From: Syntrophomonadaceae bacterium
GTDB taxonomy: Bacteria; Bacillota; Dethiobacteria; DTU022
DNA: 50,999 nt
Assembly (NCBI GenBank): GCA_003554395.1
Contig: PWGD01000097.1
Span: 1 to 50,999 of the forward strand
Direction: 5' to 3'
Part shown: positions 30,144-39,515 of the stretch, piece by piece
How the letters are laid out: each line of letters opens with the position of its first letter
Numbering within the stretch: the stretch's first letter is position 1
Position numbers and translations under genes: made by a program
Notes under the pieces: generated by a model
The model's database searches: none
What the model saw: only the letters and a program-made list of their open reading frames with translations
What the model was told of the DNA's origin: nothing

Positions 30144-31568
30144 CTACAGATCAAATATTTTGCCGGGGTTGAGGATATTATTGGGATCGAGGGCTCGTTT
30201 GATGCTTTTCATGGCTTCGATTTCAGTTTCACCCAAAACCAGGGGCAGATACTGCTTACGCTTGTTGCCGACCCCGTGTTCCCCGCTTATAGTCCCCCCC
30301 AATTTATAGATTTCGGAATAAAGGTCGGTGAGGACCTGGGGCAGCAGCTCCTGCCACTGCTCCTCGCTATGATCGGGGTTTTTAACCACCGTGGCATGCA
30401 GGTTCCCGTCTCCGGCATGACCGTAACAGGGGATGAAAAGATCATATTTTTCCGAGAGTTTTTTGAGGATAGGCAGGACCTGGGGAATGGTGCTCATGGG
30501 CACCACGATATCTTCTAATGTTTGCCGGGGGCTAATCGCTTTAAAGGCCTCGGCTGCATTGCGGCGGACCGCCCAGATTTTTTCCTGATCGGCCGGTGTT
30601 TGGGCCACGAAAGCATCGATAGCGCCGTTGTCGGTGCAAAAATCGCCGATATCTAAACATTCATTGAGGATCTGTTCTTCGTCGTTACCGTCTACTTCGA
30701 TTATTAAAAAAGCGCCCGCATTCTTGTACTGTTCAAGGCTTTGCCCCAGGTGTTTGCAGCTTGTTTCCAGGGTCAGCTGGTCCATAAACTCAATACCGGT
30801 CGGGATGACCCCTACATCGGTCATGATTTTAGGCACCACATCAATCGCTGTTTGCAGATCTTCAAAAAGAACCATCATGTCAATTTTCGCCTTGGGCAGG
30901 GGAACCAGTTTAACAATAATTTTAGTAAAAATACCGAGGGTCCCTTCCGAGCCGACCATGAGCTGCACCATGTTATATCCGGTCACATCTTTGACCCGCT
31001 TCCCGCCGAAAAAGGCGACTTCGCCTGAAGGCATTACCACTTCCAGTCCGGTAATATAGCGGCCGGTTACTCCGTACTTGATGGCCTTGCCTCCTCCGGC
31101 ATTTTCAGCGACATTTCCACCCAGGTAGCAGGTGTGCAGGCTCATCGGGTAGCCGGCGAAGAAAAGCCCCTCCTTTTGGACTGCGGCGCTGAAATCGTTA
31201 GTGATGATGCCGGGCTCTGCCACGGCCATCATGTTGGCTTTGTCAATTTCTAAGATCCGGTTCATCCTCTCTACGGAGAGAAGAATCCCTCCCATAACCG
31301 GCACTCCGCCCCCCGAAAGGCCACTTTTAGCTCCCTGGGGGGGGACCGGAATCATTTCCCGGTTGGCCAGCTTCATGATTTCAGAAATTTCTTCGGTGCT
31401 GTTCGGCTTAATCACGACCTCCGGCATGCCGTGGTACTTCTCTTCGGCCACTTCATCATGGGAATAATCTTTCAATTGCTCCCGGTCATCGAAAAGAACA
31501 TATTTGGCACCGACAATCTGTCTTAACTGCTCTGCTATTTCCGGGGTTACTTTCTGATAGGCGCTCAT
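30144..31568 (-). CDS. FAD-binding oxidase, GlcD / D-lactate dehydrogenase type
   Basis: PEVVIKPNSTEEISEIMKLAN...GGNVAENAGGGKAIKYGVTG...CYGHAGDGNLHATV...GTISGEHGVGNKRKQYL. Confidence 0.93.
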   Translation of the reverse strand: MSAYQKVTPEIAEQLRQIVGAKYVLFDDREQLKDYSHDEVAEEKYHGMPEVVIKPNSTEEISEIMKLANREMIPVPPQGAKSGLSGGGVPVMGGILLSVERMNRILEIDKANMMAVAEPGIITNDFSAAVQKEGLFFAGYPMSLHTCYLGGNVAENAGGGKAIKYGVTGRYITGLEVVMPSGEVAFFGGKRVKDVTGYNMVQLMVGSEGTLGIFTKIIVKLVPLPKAKIDMMVLFEDLQTAIDVVPKIMTDVGVIPTGIEFMDQLTLETSCKHLGQSLEQYKNAGAFLIIEVDGNDEEQILNECLDIGDFCTDNGAIDAFVAQTPADQEKIWAVRRNAAEAFKAISPRQTLEDIVVPMSTIPQVLPILKKLSEKYDLFIPCYGHAGDGNLHATVVKNPDHSEEQWQELLPQVLTDLYSEIYKLGGTISGEHGVGNKRKQYLPLVLGETEIEAMKSIKRALDPNNILNPGKIFDL

Positions 31569-31607
31569 TTGGTCCCTCCCCTTGCAGGGTTTAAAACATT
31601 TACCGCA

Positions 31608-31712
31608 CAGGAATACCGGGGACGGTTCTTAATATTCCACATAATCCACCTCGCCCCCGGAACAGGACAGAGCAGGACGGAACAGGAATATTAAGAACCG
31701 TCCCCGGTATTC
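31608..31712. repeat. 105-bp inverted-repeat element with perfect 28-bp arms, related to 26678-26862
   Basis: Left arm 31611-31638 GAATACCGGGGACGGTTCTTAATATTCC; right arm 31685-31712 GGAATATTAAGAACCGTCCCCGGTATTC. Confidence 0.95.
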
Positions 31713-31713
31713 A

Positions 31714-32958
31714 TTACATGGTGTGCATGTTGCCTAAGAATTCTTCGTTGGACTTGGTCTTTCTGAGCCGGTCCATCAGCTTTTCTAAGAATTCGATGCT
31801 GGTGCTGCTGCCCATGGCCCGGCGCAGGGCCCACATCAATTCAATTTTGCGCTCATCAAGGAGCAGTTCTTCCCGGCGGGTGCCGGAGCGGGAGATGTCG
31901 ATAGCCGGGAAGATGCGGCGGTCGGAAATGCGGCGGTCGAGGTGCAGCTCCATATTTCCGGTGCCCTTAAATTCTTCATAGACCACGTCATCCATTCTGC
32001 TGCCGGTTTCAACGATAGCGGTAGCCAGGACCGTCAGGCTGCCGCCCTGATCGATATTCCGGGCGGCGCCGAAAAACCGCTTCGGCTTGTAGAAAGCGCT
32101 GGGGTCAATCCCGCCGGAGAGGGTCCTGCCGCTGGGAGGGATGACCAGGTTGTAGGCGCGGGTAAGCCTGGTAATGCTGTCGATCAAAACGGCCACATCC
32201 CGGCCCTGTTCCACCAGGCGCTGGGAGCGCTCTAAAACCAGCTCGGCCAGGCGGATATGGTTTTCCGGTTTTTGATCAAAAGTTGAACTGACCACATCGG
32301 CATTGACACTGCGCTCCATGTCGGTCACTTCTTCCGGCCGCTCATCGATCAGCAAAATGATCAGCTTGATTTCGGGATGGTTGGTAGAAATGCTGTTGGC
32401 CAGCTGTTTTAATAGCATGGTTTTTCCCGCTTTGGGCGGGGACACGATCATCCCTCGCTGCCCCTTGCCAATGGGAATCAGCAGGTCGATGATCCGGGCC
32501 GACATAATATCGCTTTGCGTCTCCATCTTTATTTGATCATCGGGATGGATGGGGACCAGCGACGAAAAGGGGGGGCGGCTGGAAAGCTTCTCCGGGTCTT
32601 CACCATTGATCTCTTCCACCTGGAGGAGGGCATAATAGCGTTCGTTATCTTTGGGGGGCCGGATCCGCCCGCTGATTATATCTCCCGTCCTCATGCTAAA
32701 ACGGCGAATCTGGGAGGCGGAAATATAAATATCGTCATCCGAGAATTGATATTGCTTCCGCCGCAAAAAACCAAACCCGTCCGGCATAATCTCCAGCATC
32801 CCTGAAGCCGAATAATTCTCTCCATCTTCTGAAAACATTTTGGTCAGGGCATCAATTAGCTCCTGCTTGCGCATGGTTGACTGCCCTTTAATTTCATGCT
32901 CTTTGGCCAAACGATGCAGTTCATTTAAATTCATCGTTTGCAGTTTACTGGTATCCAA
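31714..32958 (-). CDS. rho: Transcription termination factor Rho
   Basis: GMLEIMPDGFGFLRRKQYQFSDDDIYIS...GQRGMIVSPPKAGKTMLLKQLA...LIDERPEEVTDMERSV. Confidence 0.98.
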   Translation of the reverse strand: MDTSKLQTMNLNELHRLAKEHEIKGQSTMRKQELIDALTKMFSEDGENYSASGMLEIMPDGFGFLRRKQYQFSDDDIYISASQIRRFSMRTGDIISGRIRPPKDNERYYALLQVEEINGEDPEKLSSRPPFSSLVPIHPDDQIKMETQSDIMSARIIDLLIPIGKGQRGMIVSPPKAGKTMLLKQLANSISTNHPEIKLIILLIDERPEEVTDMERSVNADVVSSTFDQKPENHIRLAELVLERSQRLVEQGRDVAVLIDSITRLTRAYNLVIPPSGRTLSGGIDPSAFYKPKRFFGAARNIDQGGSLTVLATAIVETGSRMDDVVYEEFKGTGNMELHLDRRISDRRIFPAIDISRSGTRREELLLDERKIELMWALRRAMGSSTSIEFLEKLMDRLRKTKSNEEFLGNMHTM

Positions 32959-32974
32959 AATCTTACACCACCTT

Positions 32975-33979
32975 TTATTGATTACCGCTAAATTTAAATA
33001 TTATATAAAGTGTTCCCAGGTAGCCGGTCAGAATCATAACGGTATCGAACCCGATCCGGTAAAACCCTTTTTCTGATCTGTAGACCAGGCCGAAGATAAA
33101 AACAGCGCTCAATATAATGAGCATCAATGCCGACAGCTGGTGAACATCCGATACTTCGTAAAGCAGCGGCCCCCGGCGGTAGAAAAGATCCGCCAGGAAA
33201 AGGACAAAGAAATTCATAAAGTTGGCTCCGAAAACATTTGCTACGGCCATATCGAGATAGCCTAACCGAACGGCTGAAATAGTAGTCACAATTTCCGGAA
33301 GGCTGGTGCTAACGGCCAGGAATAGAGCACCGGCAAAACTGTGTCCCACTCCGGTTAGAGCGGCAAGCCGGTCGGTGGCGTCGGTGAGCAGCACCCCGGC
33401 GCCAACGATAAAGACCGCCGCCAGAACAAAGTGGACCACCGCCAACCCGATATGATAAGGCTGATCCTCTCTCCCGCCAGCTTCAAAGGCCTCGATTGGG
33501 GCCAGGTTGCGGCGCTCGTACCTGAAGACCAGGCGGCTGCCCAGAATATAGACTGCCGCGATCAATAAGGATTCCAGTCCAACCCAGCCGACGGGAATCA
33601 GGCTTAAGTCAAGCATGGCAATAGCAGCCAGGCTTACAGTGATAATGCTTAAAGCTGCGGTTATTATATGGCCGCGGCTTAGCTTTCTGCTTAAAGCCCC
33701 CCGCCCTTCGACCAGGTCGATAGCTGCCAGCAGGGCCAGGTTGAACAAACAGCTGCCCAGAATATTACCCAGGGCCAAATCAGGTGCTTCGATGGATACT
33801 GCCCTGAGAGTAGTAACCAGTTCCGGCAGGGAAGTGGCGAGAGGAAGCATTAATGCGCCTGCCCAGGCTGTGCTTATGCCGGTTTTGTCAGCCACGAGAG
33901 CCGCATTCCTGGTCAGCCTGCTGCCGGCATAAACAATTACCGCCGCACTTAATAAAAACTGCAACCAAGGATTGATCAT
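32975..33979 (-). CDS. CaCA family sodium/calcium antiporter
   Basis: Two alpha repeats: LPLATSLPELVTTLRAV...LALGNILGSCLFNL and LAVSTSLPEIVTTISAVRLGYLDMAVANVFGANFMN. Confidence 0.93.
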   Translation of the reverse strand: MINPWLQFLLSAAVIVYAGSRLTRNAALVADKTGISTAWAGALMLPLATSLPELVTTLRAVSIEAPDLALGNILGSCLFNLALLAAIDLVEGRGALSRKLSRGHIITAALSIITVSLAAIAMLDLSLIPVGWVGLESLLIAAVYILGSRLVFRYERRNLAPIEAFEAGGREDQPYHIGLAVVHFVLAAVFIVGAGVLLTDATDRLAALTGVGHSFAGALFLAVSTSLPEIVTTISAVRLGYLDMAVANVFGANFMNFFVLFLADLFYRRGPLLYEVSDVHQLSALMLIILSAVFIFGLVYRSEKGFYRIGFDTVMILTGYLGTLYIIFKFSGNQ

Positions 33980-34221
33980 TTTACTCCCAGGAAAATGAGC
34001 TGTACGGTTAATTGCCTTTAGGACAATTACCGGCCGGGCAAGACAGTCTCTAATTCCTTTATGAGGGGGCTATATTTTAGATTTAAATTCAATAAATCAG
34101 GCAAGCCTGCCTGGATCAGAGAAGTATTAATAATTAAAAATCTATTCGCTAACCTTATTCACCATATTTTAATATATTCCTGCTGGGATTGCAAATTAAA
34201 AAGCAGATATATTTTAATACA

Positions 34222-34839
34222 TTATGTCCGCCTTAGAAAGGGGTTGCATGCAACTTCTTCTCCAATCGTAGTTGACGGCCCATGGCCCGGATAGACAACC
34301 GTCCGGGGCGGCAGGGCAGCCAGGCGATCTTGGATGCTCCTGATCAGAGTGGCATATGAACCGCCGGCCAGATCTGTCCGCCCGGCGGAGCCGGCAAAAA
34401 GAGCGTCGCCGCAAAAAACGACGTTGTCTTCAACCAGGGAGATCCCGCCCGGCGTATGACCCGGTGTTTCCATGACCGTCAGGGACAAACGGCCAAATTC
34501 CACCTTGTCGCCATCGCTTATGTAATCGTCCGGAGGAGGCTGTTTCCCCAGGACAAAGCGCAGCCCAAAACCGGGGTTGTTATAGATCTCTAAGTCCTTT
34601 TGACAGAGCAGAAGTGGGACCTTAAATTCTTCTTTTAATTTCCCATTGGCCCCGATATGATCCACATGGCCGTGCGTATTAACGATATAGCATACTGTTA
34701 AGCCCAGATCCCTGACTTGATCCGCAATCCTTTTACCGTCCGCGCCCGGATCAATGATAATGCCTTCACCGCTTTCCGGGCACGAAACTAAATAACAGTT
34801 TGTAGCAAACATGCCCACAGTGATCACTTTAATCTGCAT
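34222..34839 (-). CDS. MBL-fold hydrolase (glyoxalase II-like)
   Basis: VNTHGHVDHIGANG; METPGHTPGGISL; VYPGHGPSTTIGEE. Confidence 0.93.
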   Translation of the reverse strand: MQIKVITVGMFATNCYLVSCPESGEGIIIDPGADGKRIADQVRDLGLTVCYIVNTHGHVDHIGANGKLKEEFKVPLLLCQKDLEIYNNPGFGLRFVLGKQPPPDDYISDGDKVEFGRLSLTVMETPGHTPGGISLVEDNVVFCGDALFAGSAGRTDLAGGSYATLIRSIQDRLAALPPRTVVYPGHGPSTTIGEEVACNPFLRRT

Positions 34840-34878
34840 GAGGGTTTTTTCTCCTTTTAAAAGCTCCCGCACTCTACA

Positions 34879-35832
34879 TCAAAGGTTCATGCCTTCAGTC
34901 GATCTGCTCCCACTAACATCTGCCGCCAGGATCGCTTTGATCAGGGGCAGGATGTCAGTGAGATCGCCTGCCTTTTCGTTCTGCCCGCGGCGCAGGCATA
35001 AATCGCCAACCAGCAAAAGCGGGACCCGGTTCATGGTGTGATCGGGCCTGTTTACATCCTCCAGGTTGCCGTGATCGCTAGTCACCACCAGCATCTCCTC
35101 CTGCGGATCGATCTGAGCGGCCAAGGTGGCGATAAACTGATCCAGGATCTCAACAATATGGCCGGCTTCCTTTGGGTCGGCCAGGTGGCCGGCCAGGTCG
35201 CTGAGAAAATATTCAAAGAGGCAGAAATCGAAATTTCTGCTGATGTTAATGAGCTGCCTGGCCCCCTGTTCGGGTGTCAGAAGCGGCACCTCAAAATTCA
35301 TACGCTGCAGGACTTCATTGGTTATATCCATATAAAGAGCCCGCCCGGCTTGAATGTCTTCGAGACTGTAGAAGGGCAGGCCCCCATAATAAGTAATCAG
35401 GGTCGAACAGGAATAGCGGTTCCCGGGAAGACCCCTGCGCAGCAGATCAAAAAAAGGAGGCCGGTACGCGTTGGCAAAAGCAACCCGGTAGCCCATCCGC
35501 CTTAACTGCTTGAAAAGAGATTTTTCAGCAATTACTGTCCTGAGCTCACGATTAGGAAAACCGCGCAGATGCCGGCCTATGTGGGCAGCGGCATTAATAC
35601 CGGTAAAAATTGTAGCTTGCCCGGTAGCGCTCTGGGGCAGGCCGCCCACACCCAGGGTGGCATCAAGGCTCAGCAGGGAAGCGGCAACGCCTTCATGGTT
35701 AACCGCCCTTTTGGTCAGGGCTTTGCCATCCAGCAGCTTCGACAAACCGGGGGATTCTGTATAGACAAAAGGATTATTAGCCTGCTGCCCGCCCAGTCCG
35801 ACTCCATCGATAAAGATAAAAAGCAGTCGCAA
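34879..35832 (-). CDS. Alkaline phosphatase / phosphoglycerate mutase superfamily metalloenzyme
   Basis: MRLLFIFIDGVGLGGQ...GLPQSATGQATIFTG...VVTSDHGNLED. Confidence 0.85.
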   Translation of the reverse strand: MRLLFIFIDGVGLGGQQANNPFVYTESPGLSKLLDGKALTKRAVNHEGVAASLLSLDATLGVGGLPQSATGQATIFTGINAAAHIGRHLRGFPNRELRTVIAEKSLFKQLRRMGYRVAFANAYRPPFFDLLRRGLPGNRYSCSTLITYYGGLPFYSLEDIQAGRALYMDITNEVLQRMNFEVPLLTPEQGARQLINISRNFDFCLFEYFLSDLAGHLADPKEAGHIVEILDQFIATLAAQIDPQEEMLVVTSDHGNLEDVNRPDHTMNRVPLLLVGDLCLRRGQNEKAGDLTDILPLIKAILAADVSGSRSTEGMNL

Positions 35833-35871
35833 GAACCGGCCTCCATTTTATTCGAACCTGTCCTGTTCGGT

Positions 35872-37059
35872 TTAGTCTTCCCAGTCTTCAGGGAATAGAG
35901 GTTCTTCGTTCAAATCGTCGGGACGTTCATCAAAGGTCAGGGTAGTTTCTTTGGTTTCTCCATCCCGGTAAAAGGTAATTGAAACCGTGTCATCGGGATA
36001 ATAATAAAGCATCCGGTCAAAGAGCTGGGCCAGAAACTCAATGCTGTGATCATCTATCGCCACGATAATATCGCCGGAGACTAATCCCGCTTCATCGGCC
36101 GGGCTACCGGGAACGATTTCGACCAGGCGCACGCCCATGTCCGGATCCGGATCCTCATAATTGAGCCAGTCTTCGATTAAAACCCCCATATGGGGACGGA
36201 GCACTTTGCCGTACTCCAGAAAATCCCTTGTGACCCGGTCTACGGTATTGCTGGGCACCGAAAAACCGATCCCTTCGACGCCGCCCATGGCTATTTTAGC
36301 CGTATTGATACCCACTATTTCTCCTTCGAGGTTGACCAGGGGGCCCCCGCTGTTGCCGGGATTTACCACGGCGTCGGTCTGAATAAAGGTGTAGGCATAG
36401 TCGGTTCCGGGTATCATCACCTGGCGCTCAACGGCGCTGATAATACCGGCAGTAACCGTTTGCTGCAGCCCCAGGGGGTTGCCGATCGCCAAAACAGTTT
36501 CGCCTACCCGGCTCTGGGCGGAATCAGCGAGCGGAATATAGGTAAGATCTGTTTTATCGATATAGAGCAGGGCCAGATCGGTCATGGGATCGGAGCCGAT
36601 TAGTTCGGCCCCAAATATGCCTTTATCGGGCATGATCACCGTAATATCTTCCGCATTTTCGATGACATGATGGTTGGTGACGATATAGCCGTCCGCCGAA
36701 ATCACCACCCCGGTAGCCGACTCGATTTGCCCAAACTGCTGTCCGCCAAAACCGCTTACATCAAAACGGCTGCTAACCCCGACTACTGCGGGCATGACCT
36801 GTTCTACCACCGAAACGATATCGGCATCCCTTTCCGAGACGGGCAGGGGCGCTTCTTGATCGACCTCATTTTCTTCAGGCTCCGGGGCGACTACTTCAGC
36901 ACCGGGCATCAAATAATAACAAAACAACCCGTAAACTAAGGCCGCGCCCAGCAGAAGGCCCAGGATGCCAAACGAAATATAGCCTATAAAAGCCCAGGAT
37001 CCTCCCCGGCGCGAACGGTTGTTGTAGTTGTTGTGATTGTAATTTTGTTCCACCAACAA
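35872..37059 (-). CDS. HtrA/DegP-like membrane-anchored serine protease with PDZ domain
   Basis: N-terminal TM; IVTNHHVIENA, DLALLYID, VNPGNSGGPLVN; PDZ at C-terminus. Confidence 0.95.
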   Translation of the reverse strand: MLVEQNYNHNNYNNRSRRGGSWAFIGYISFGILGLLLGAALVYGLFCYYLMPGAEVVAPEPEENEVDQEAPLPVSERDADIVSVVEQVMPAVVGVSSRFDVSGFGGQQFGQIESATGVVISADGYIVTNHHVIENAEDITVIMPDKGIFGAELIGSDPMTDLALLYIDKTDLTYIPLADSAQSRVGETVLAIGNPLGLQQTVTAGIISAVERQVMIPGTDYAYTFIQTDAVVNPGNSGGPLVNLEGEIVGINTAKIAMGGVEGIGFSVPSNTVDRVTRDFLEYGKVLRPHMGVLIEDWLNYEDPDPDMGVRLVEIVPGSPADEAGLVSGDIIVAIDDHSIEFLAQLFDRMLYYYPDDTVSITFYRDGETKETTLTFDERPDDLNEEPLFPEDWED

Positions 37060-37276
37060 AATACCTCCTTATACTCATCCCGGCAATAATTCCGCCACAT
37101 GCAGCTGATCGGAGTTTCTTTTCGACAAAAGCCTGGCAAAGTGCCGGGATGGCAGTTAAAAAAGCAAACGGAAAAATCCGACTGCTGTTATTTAGTTTAA
37201 AGAATCCGTGCCGGTAACAGTTTATATCAAGCAGCTGTCAGCGTAAAGGGAATAAATCTATACCGGAAGCTTATAG

Positions 37277-38566
37277 CTATAACGGGCTTTTGGAAATCTT
37301 TTCACTGGCCTGATCACTTATTCTTTTAATGCTCGCCCCTAAACCAATAAATTTCTGTTCCAGGTTTTCATAGCCCCGATCGATATGCTCAACGGCGCTG
37401 ATTGTGCTGTCTCCCTCAGCCATTAAGGCGGCTATGATTAAAGAGGCTCCCGAACGAAGGTCATGAGCGGTTACCGGGGCCCCCGAAAGGCGGTTTCCTC
37501 CTTCGATTAAAGCCGTTCGCCCTTCAACTTTAATCCTGGCCCCCATTCTTTTTAACTCCTCCACCTGGTTGAAACGGCCGTCAAAGACATTTTCTGTGAT
37601 CACGCTGAGGCCCCGGGCAGCAGTTAACAAAACCATCCCAGGCGGCTGAAGGTCGGTGGGAAAACCCGGATAGGGAAAGGTTTTTAAATCGGAAGCCACC
37701 AGGGGTTGAGGAACTGCGACCGTAATTCTTTCCGGCTCTACCCTGACGGTAGCCCCTGTTTCCCGCAGCTTGGCGGTTATCGCCTCAAGGTGCTTGGGAA
37801 TAACATCCTCCACGGTGACGCTGCCTGCGGTTGCCGCTGCTGCCATCATGAAGGTCCCGGCTTCAATCCGGTCCGGGATAATCGCGTGGGTGACGCCGGT
37901 AAAGCTTTTCACGCCATCGATCCTGATTACATCGGTGCCGGCTCCCCGTATTTTTGCTCCCATGGCATTTAAGAAGTTGGCCAGGTCAACGATTTCCGGC
38001 TCCTTGGCGACATTTTCCAGGACCGTCCTTCCCTCGGCGGCAGAAGCAGCCAGCATCAGGTTGATGGTGGCTCCGATGCTGACCACATCCAAATAAATAT
38101 GAGCCCCCACTAAACGATCGGCAGTAAGGGTGATCATGCCGTGTTCAATATTGATATCCGCACCCAGGGCGGTAAATCCTTTCAGATGCTGATCAATGGG
38201 GCGGGGCCCCAGATCGCAGCCGCCCGGAATCGGAACTTCCGCCCTGCCGAAACGGGCCAAAAGGCTGCCCATAAAATAATAGGAAGCCCTCATCTTTTTC
38301 ACCAGTTCATAGGGAGGAGCTATCTTAGACAGGTTGCCGGAAGTCAAATCGAGGGCGTTCCGGCCGCGCCTGCGGATGGAAACCCCTAAATTTTCCAGGA
38401 TCTCGATCATGGTTCGGACATCGGTGATGTCGGGCAAATTTTCTAAATGCACGTTTTCTTTGGTGAGCACTACAGCAGGCAGTACTGCCACAGCGGCATT
38501 TTTAGAGCCGCTTATTTTCACAGCACCGGTCAGGCTGACCTCACCTTTGACAACAAAACTTTCCAT
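37277..38566 (-). CDS. murA: UDP-N-acetylglucosamine 1-carboxyvinyltransferase
   Basis: GAVKISGSKNAAVAVLPA; MRASYYFMGSLLARFGRAEVPIPGGCDLGPRPIDQHLKG. Confidence 0.97.
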   Translation of the reverse strand: MESFVVKGEVSLTGAVKISGSKNAAVAVLPAVVLTKENVHLENLPDITDVRTMIEILENLGVSIRRRGRNALDLTSGNLSKIAPPYELVKKMRASYYFMGSLLARFGRAEVPIPGGCDLGPRPIDQHLKGFTALGADINIEHGMITLTADRLVGAHIYLDVVSIGATINLMLAASAAEGRTVLENVAKEPEIVDLANFLNAMGAKIRGAGTDVIRIDGVKSFTGVTHAIIPDRIEAGTFMMAAAATAGSVTVEDVIPKHLEAITAKLRETGATVRVEPERITVAVPQPLVASDLKTFPYPGFPTDLQPPGMVLLTAARGLSVITENVFDGRFNQVEELKRMGARIKVEGRTALIEGGNRLSGAPVTAHDLRSGASLIIAALMAEGDSTISAVEHIDRGYENLEQKFIGLGASIKRISDQASEKISKSPL

Positions 38567-38627
38567 ATGATTACCTCGTATCCCTCCGCTGCAATTATAA
38601 CATTAAATGGGGCCGGACAAAAATCGG

Positions 38628-39515
38628 TTACATTTGTTCCGGTATGACCGCCTCTTTTTCAAGGTTTCCGGTAAAAGCATTAATATAATAGTACTGGTTG
38701 TTGTCAAGCACAATACGCCACACCGGTGGAATCTCCCATTTTTCCGCATCATATTCTCCACTGTAATAGCCTAAATCAATCTTTTGGATAGAGCGTTCTT
38801 CGGGGCTGGGTCCAAGTTCAGCCACCAGGTTTTTTAAAGCCTCAGTCGGCGGAATTACTTCCATTTCCCGGGTCGGAATCCGCTCGCCCGGTTCCAGCCA
38901 GTAGATTTCCACAGCCCTGATCTGAGCGGCATCGATAAAGACTTTTAATTGCCCGGAGTATATGGGTTTATCCTCCAGGAGTTGATGATAATACAGGATC
39001 ACGCTGCCGTCTTCCTTATGTTCCAGGTAATCAAATCTTTTATGTTCCGGGAGCAGGTGATGTTCTTCTAAAATAGTTGCAACCTGTTCAGTTAAATCAT
39101 TTTCGTCCAGATCAACAGGATTTTCCTCCAGGGAAGACCTGTTATTTTCAAAGAAGACCTGGAGCAGGCCGCTGGTATGGATGATAACCAGCCTGTCATC
39201 GGCCCGGTAATAGATGGCCCGGTCCGATTCTTCAATCTGTACCCCGGTTCTGATCAGGTCATATAAAAGTTCATGCCTGATTTCCCGGGATGGAGACACG
39301 GGCACAAAATCGCTGGTCCGGGTGGCGCGATCAAAGGAAGCTTCCAGAACGTAGTTGTTTTCGGCCAGTTTTTGTTCTGTTTCCCGCAGCGCTTCAGAAG
39401 TAACTGCGGCTTCTGTTAACCGGCCAAAATCAGGCCAGAACAGCTGATAGCCCAGAAAAATATTTAAACCGGCAAAAGCTATGATCAGGATTAATTTTGC
39501 CCGGCCCAGTTTCAC
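38628..39515 (-). CDS. walI: Two-component regulatory protein YycI/WalI
   Basis: N-terminal TM, YycI-like secreted domain; 4-nt overlap with walH in a walRKHI order. Confidence 0.85.
   Translation of the reverse strand: MKLGRAKLILIIAFAGLNIFLGYQLFWPDFGRLTEAAVTSEALRETEQKLAENNYVLEASFDRATRTSDFVPVSPSREIRHELLYDLIRTGVQIEESDRAIYYRADDRLVIIHTSGLLQVFFENNRSSLEENPVDLDENDLTEQVATILEEHHLLPEHKRFDYLEHKEDGSVILYYHQLLEDKPIYSGQLKVFIDAAQIRAVEIYWLEPGERIPTREMEVIPPTEALKNLVAELGPSPEERSIQKIDLGYYSGEYDAEKWEIPPVWRIVLDNNQYYYINAFTGNLEKEAVIPEQM

Noticed and set aside
34165-34217. Imperfect AT-rich inverted repeat downstream of the MBL gene
   Set aside because: Weak pairing and no clear U-tract; too uncertain to call a terminator.
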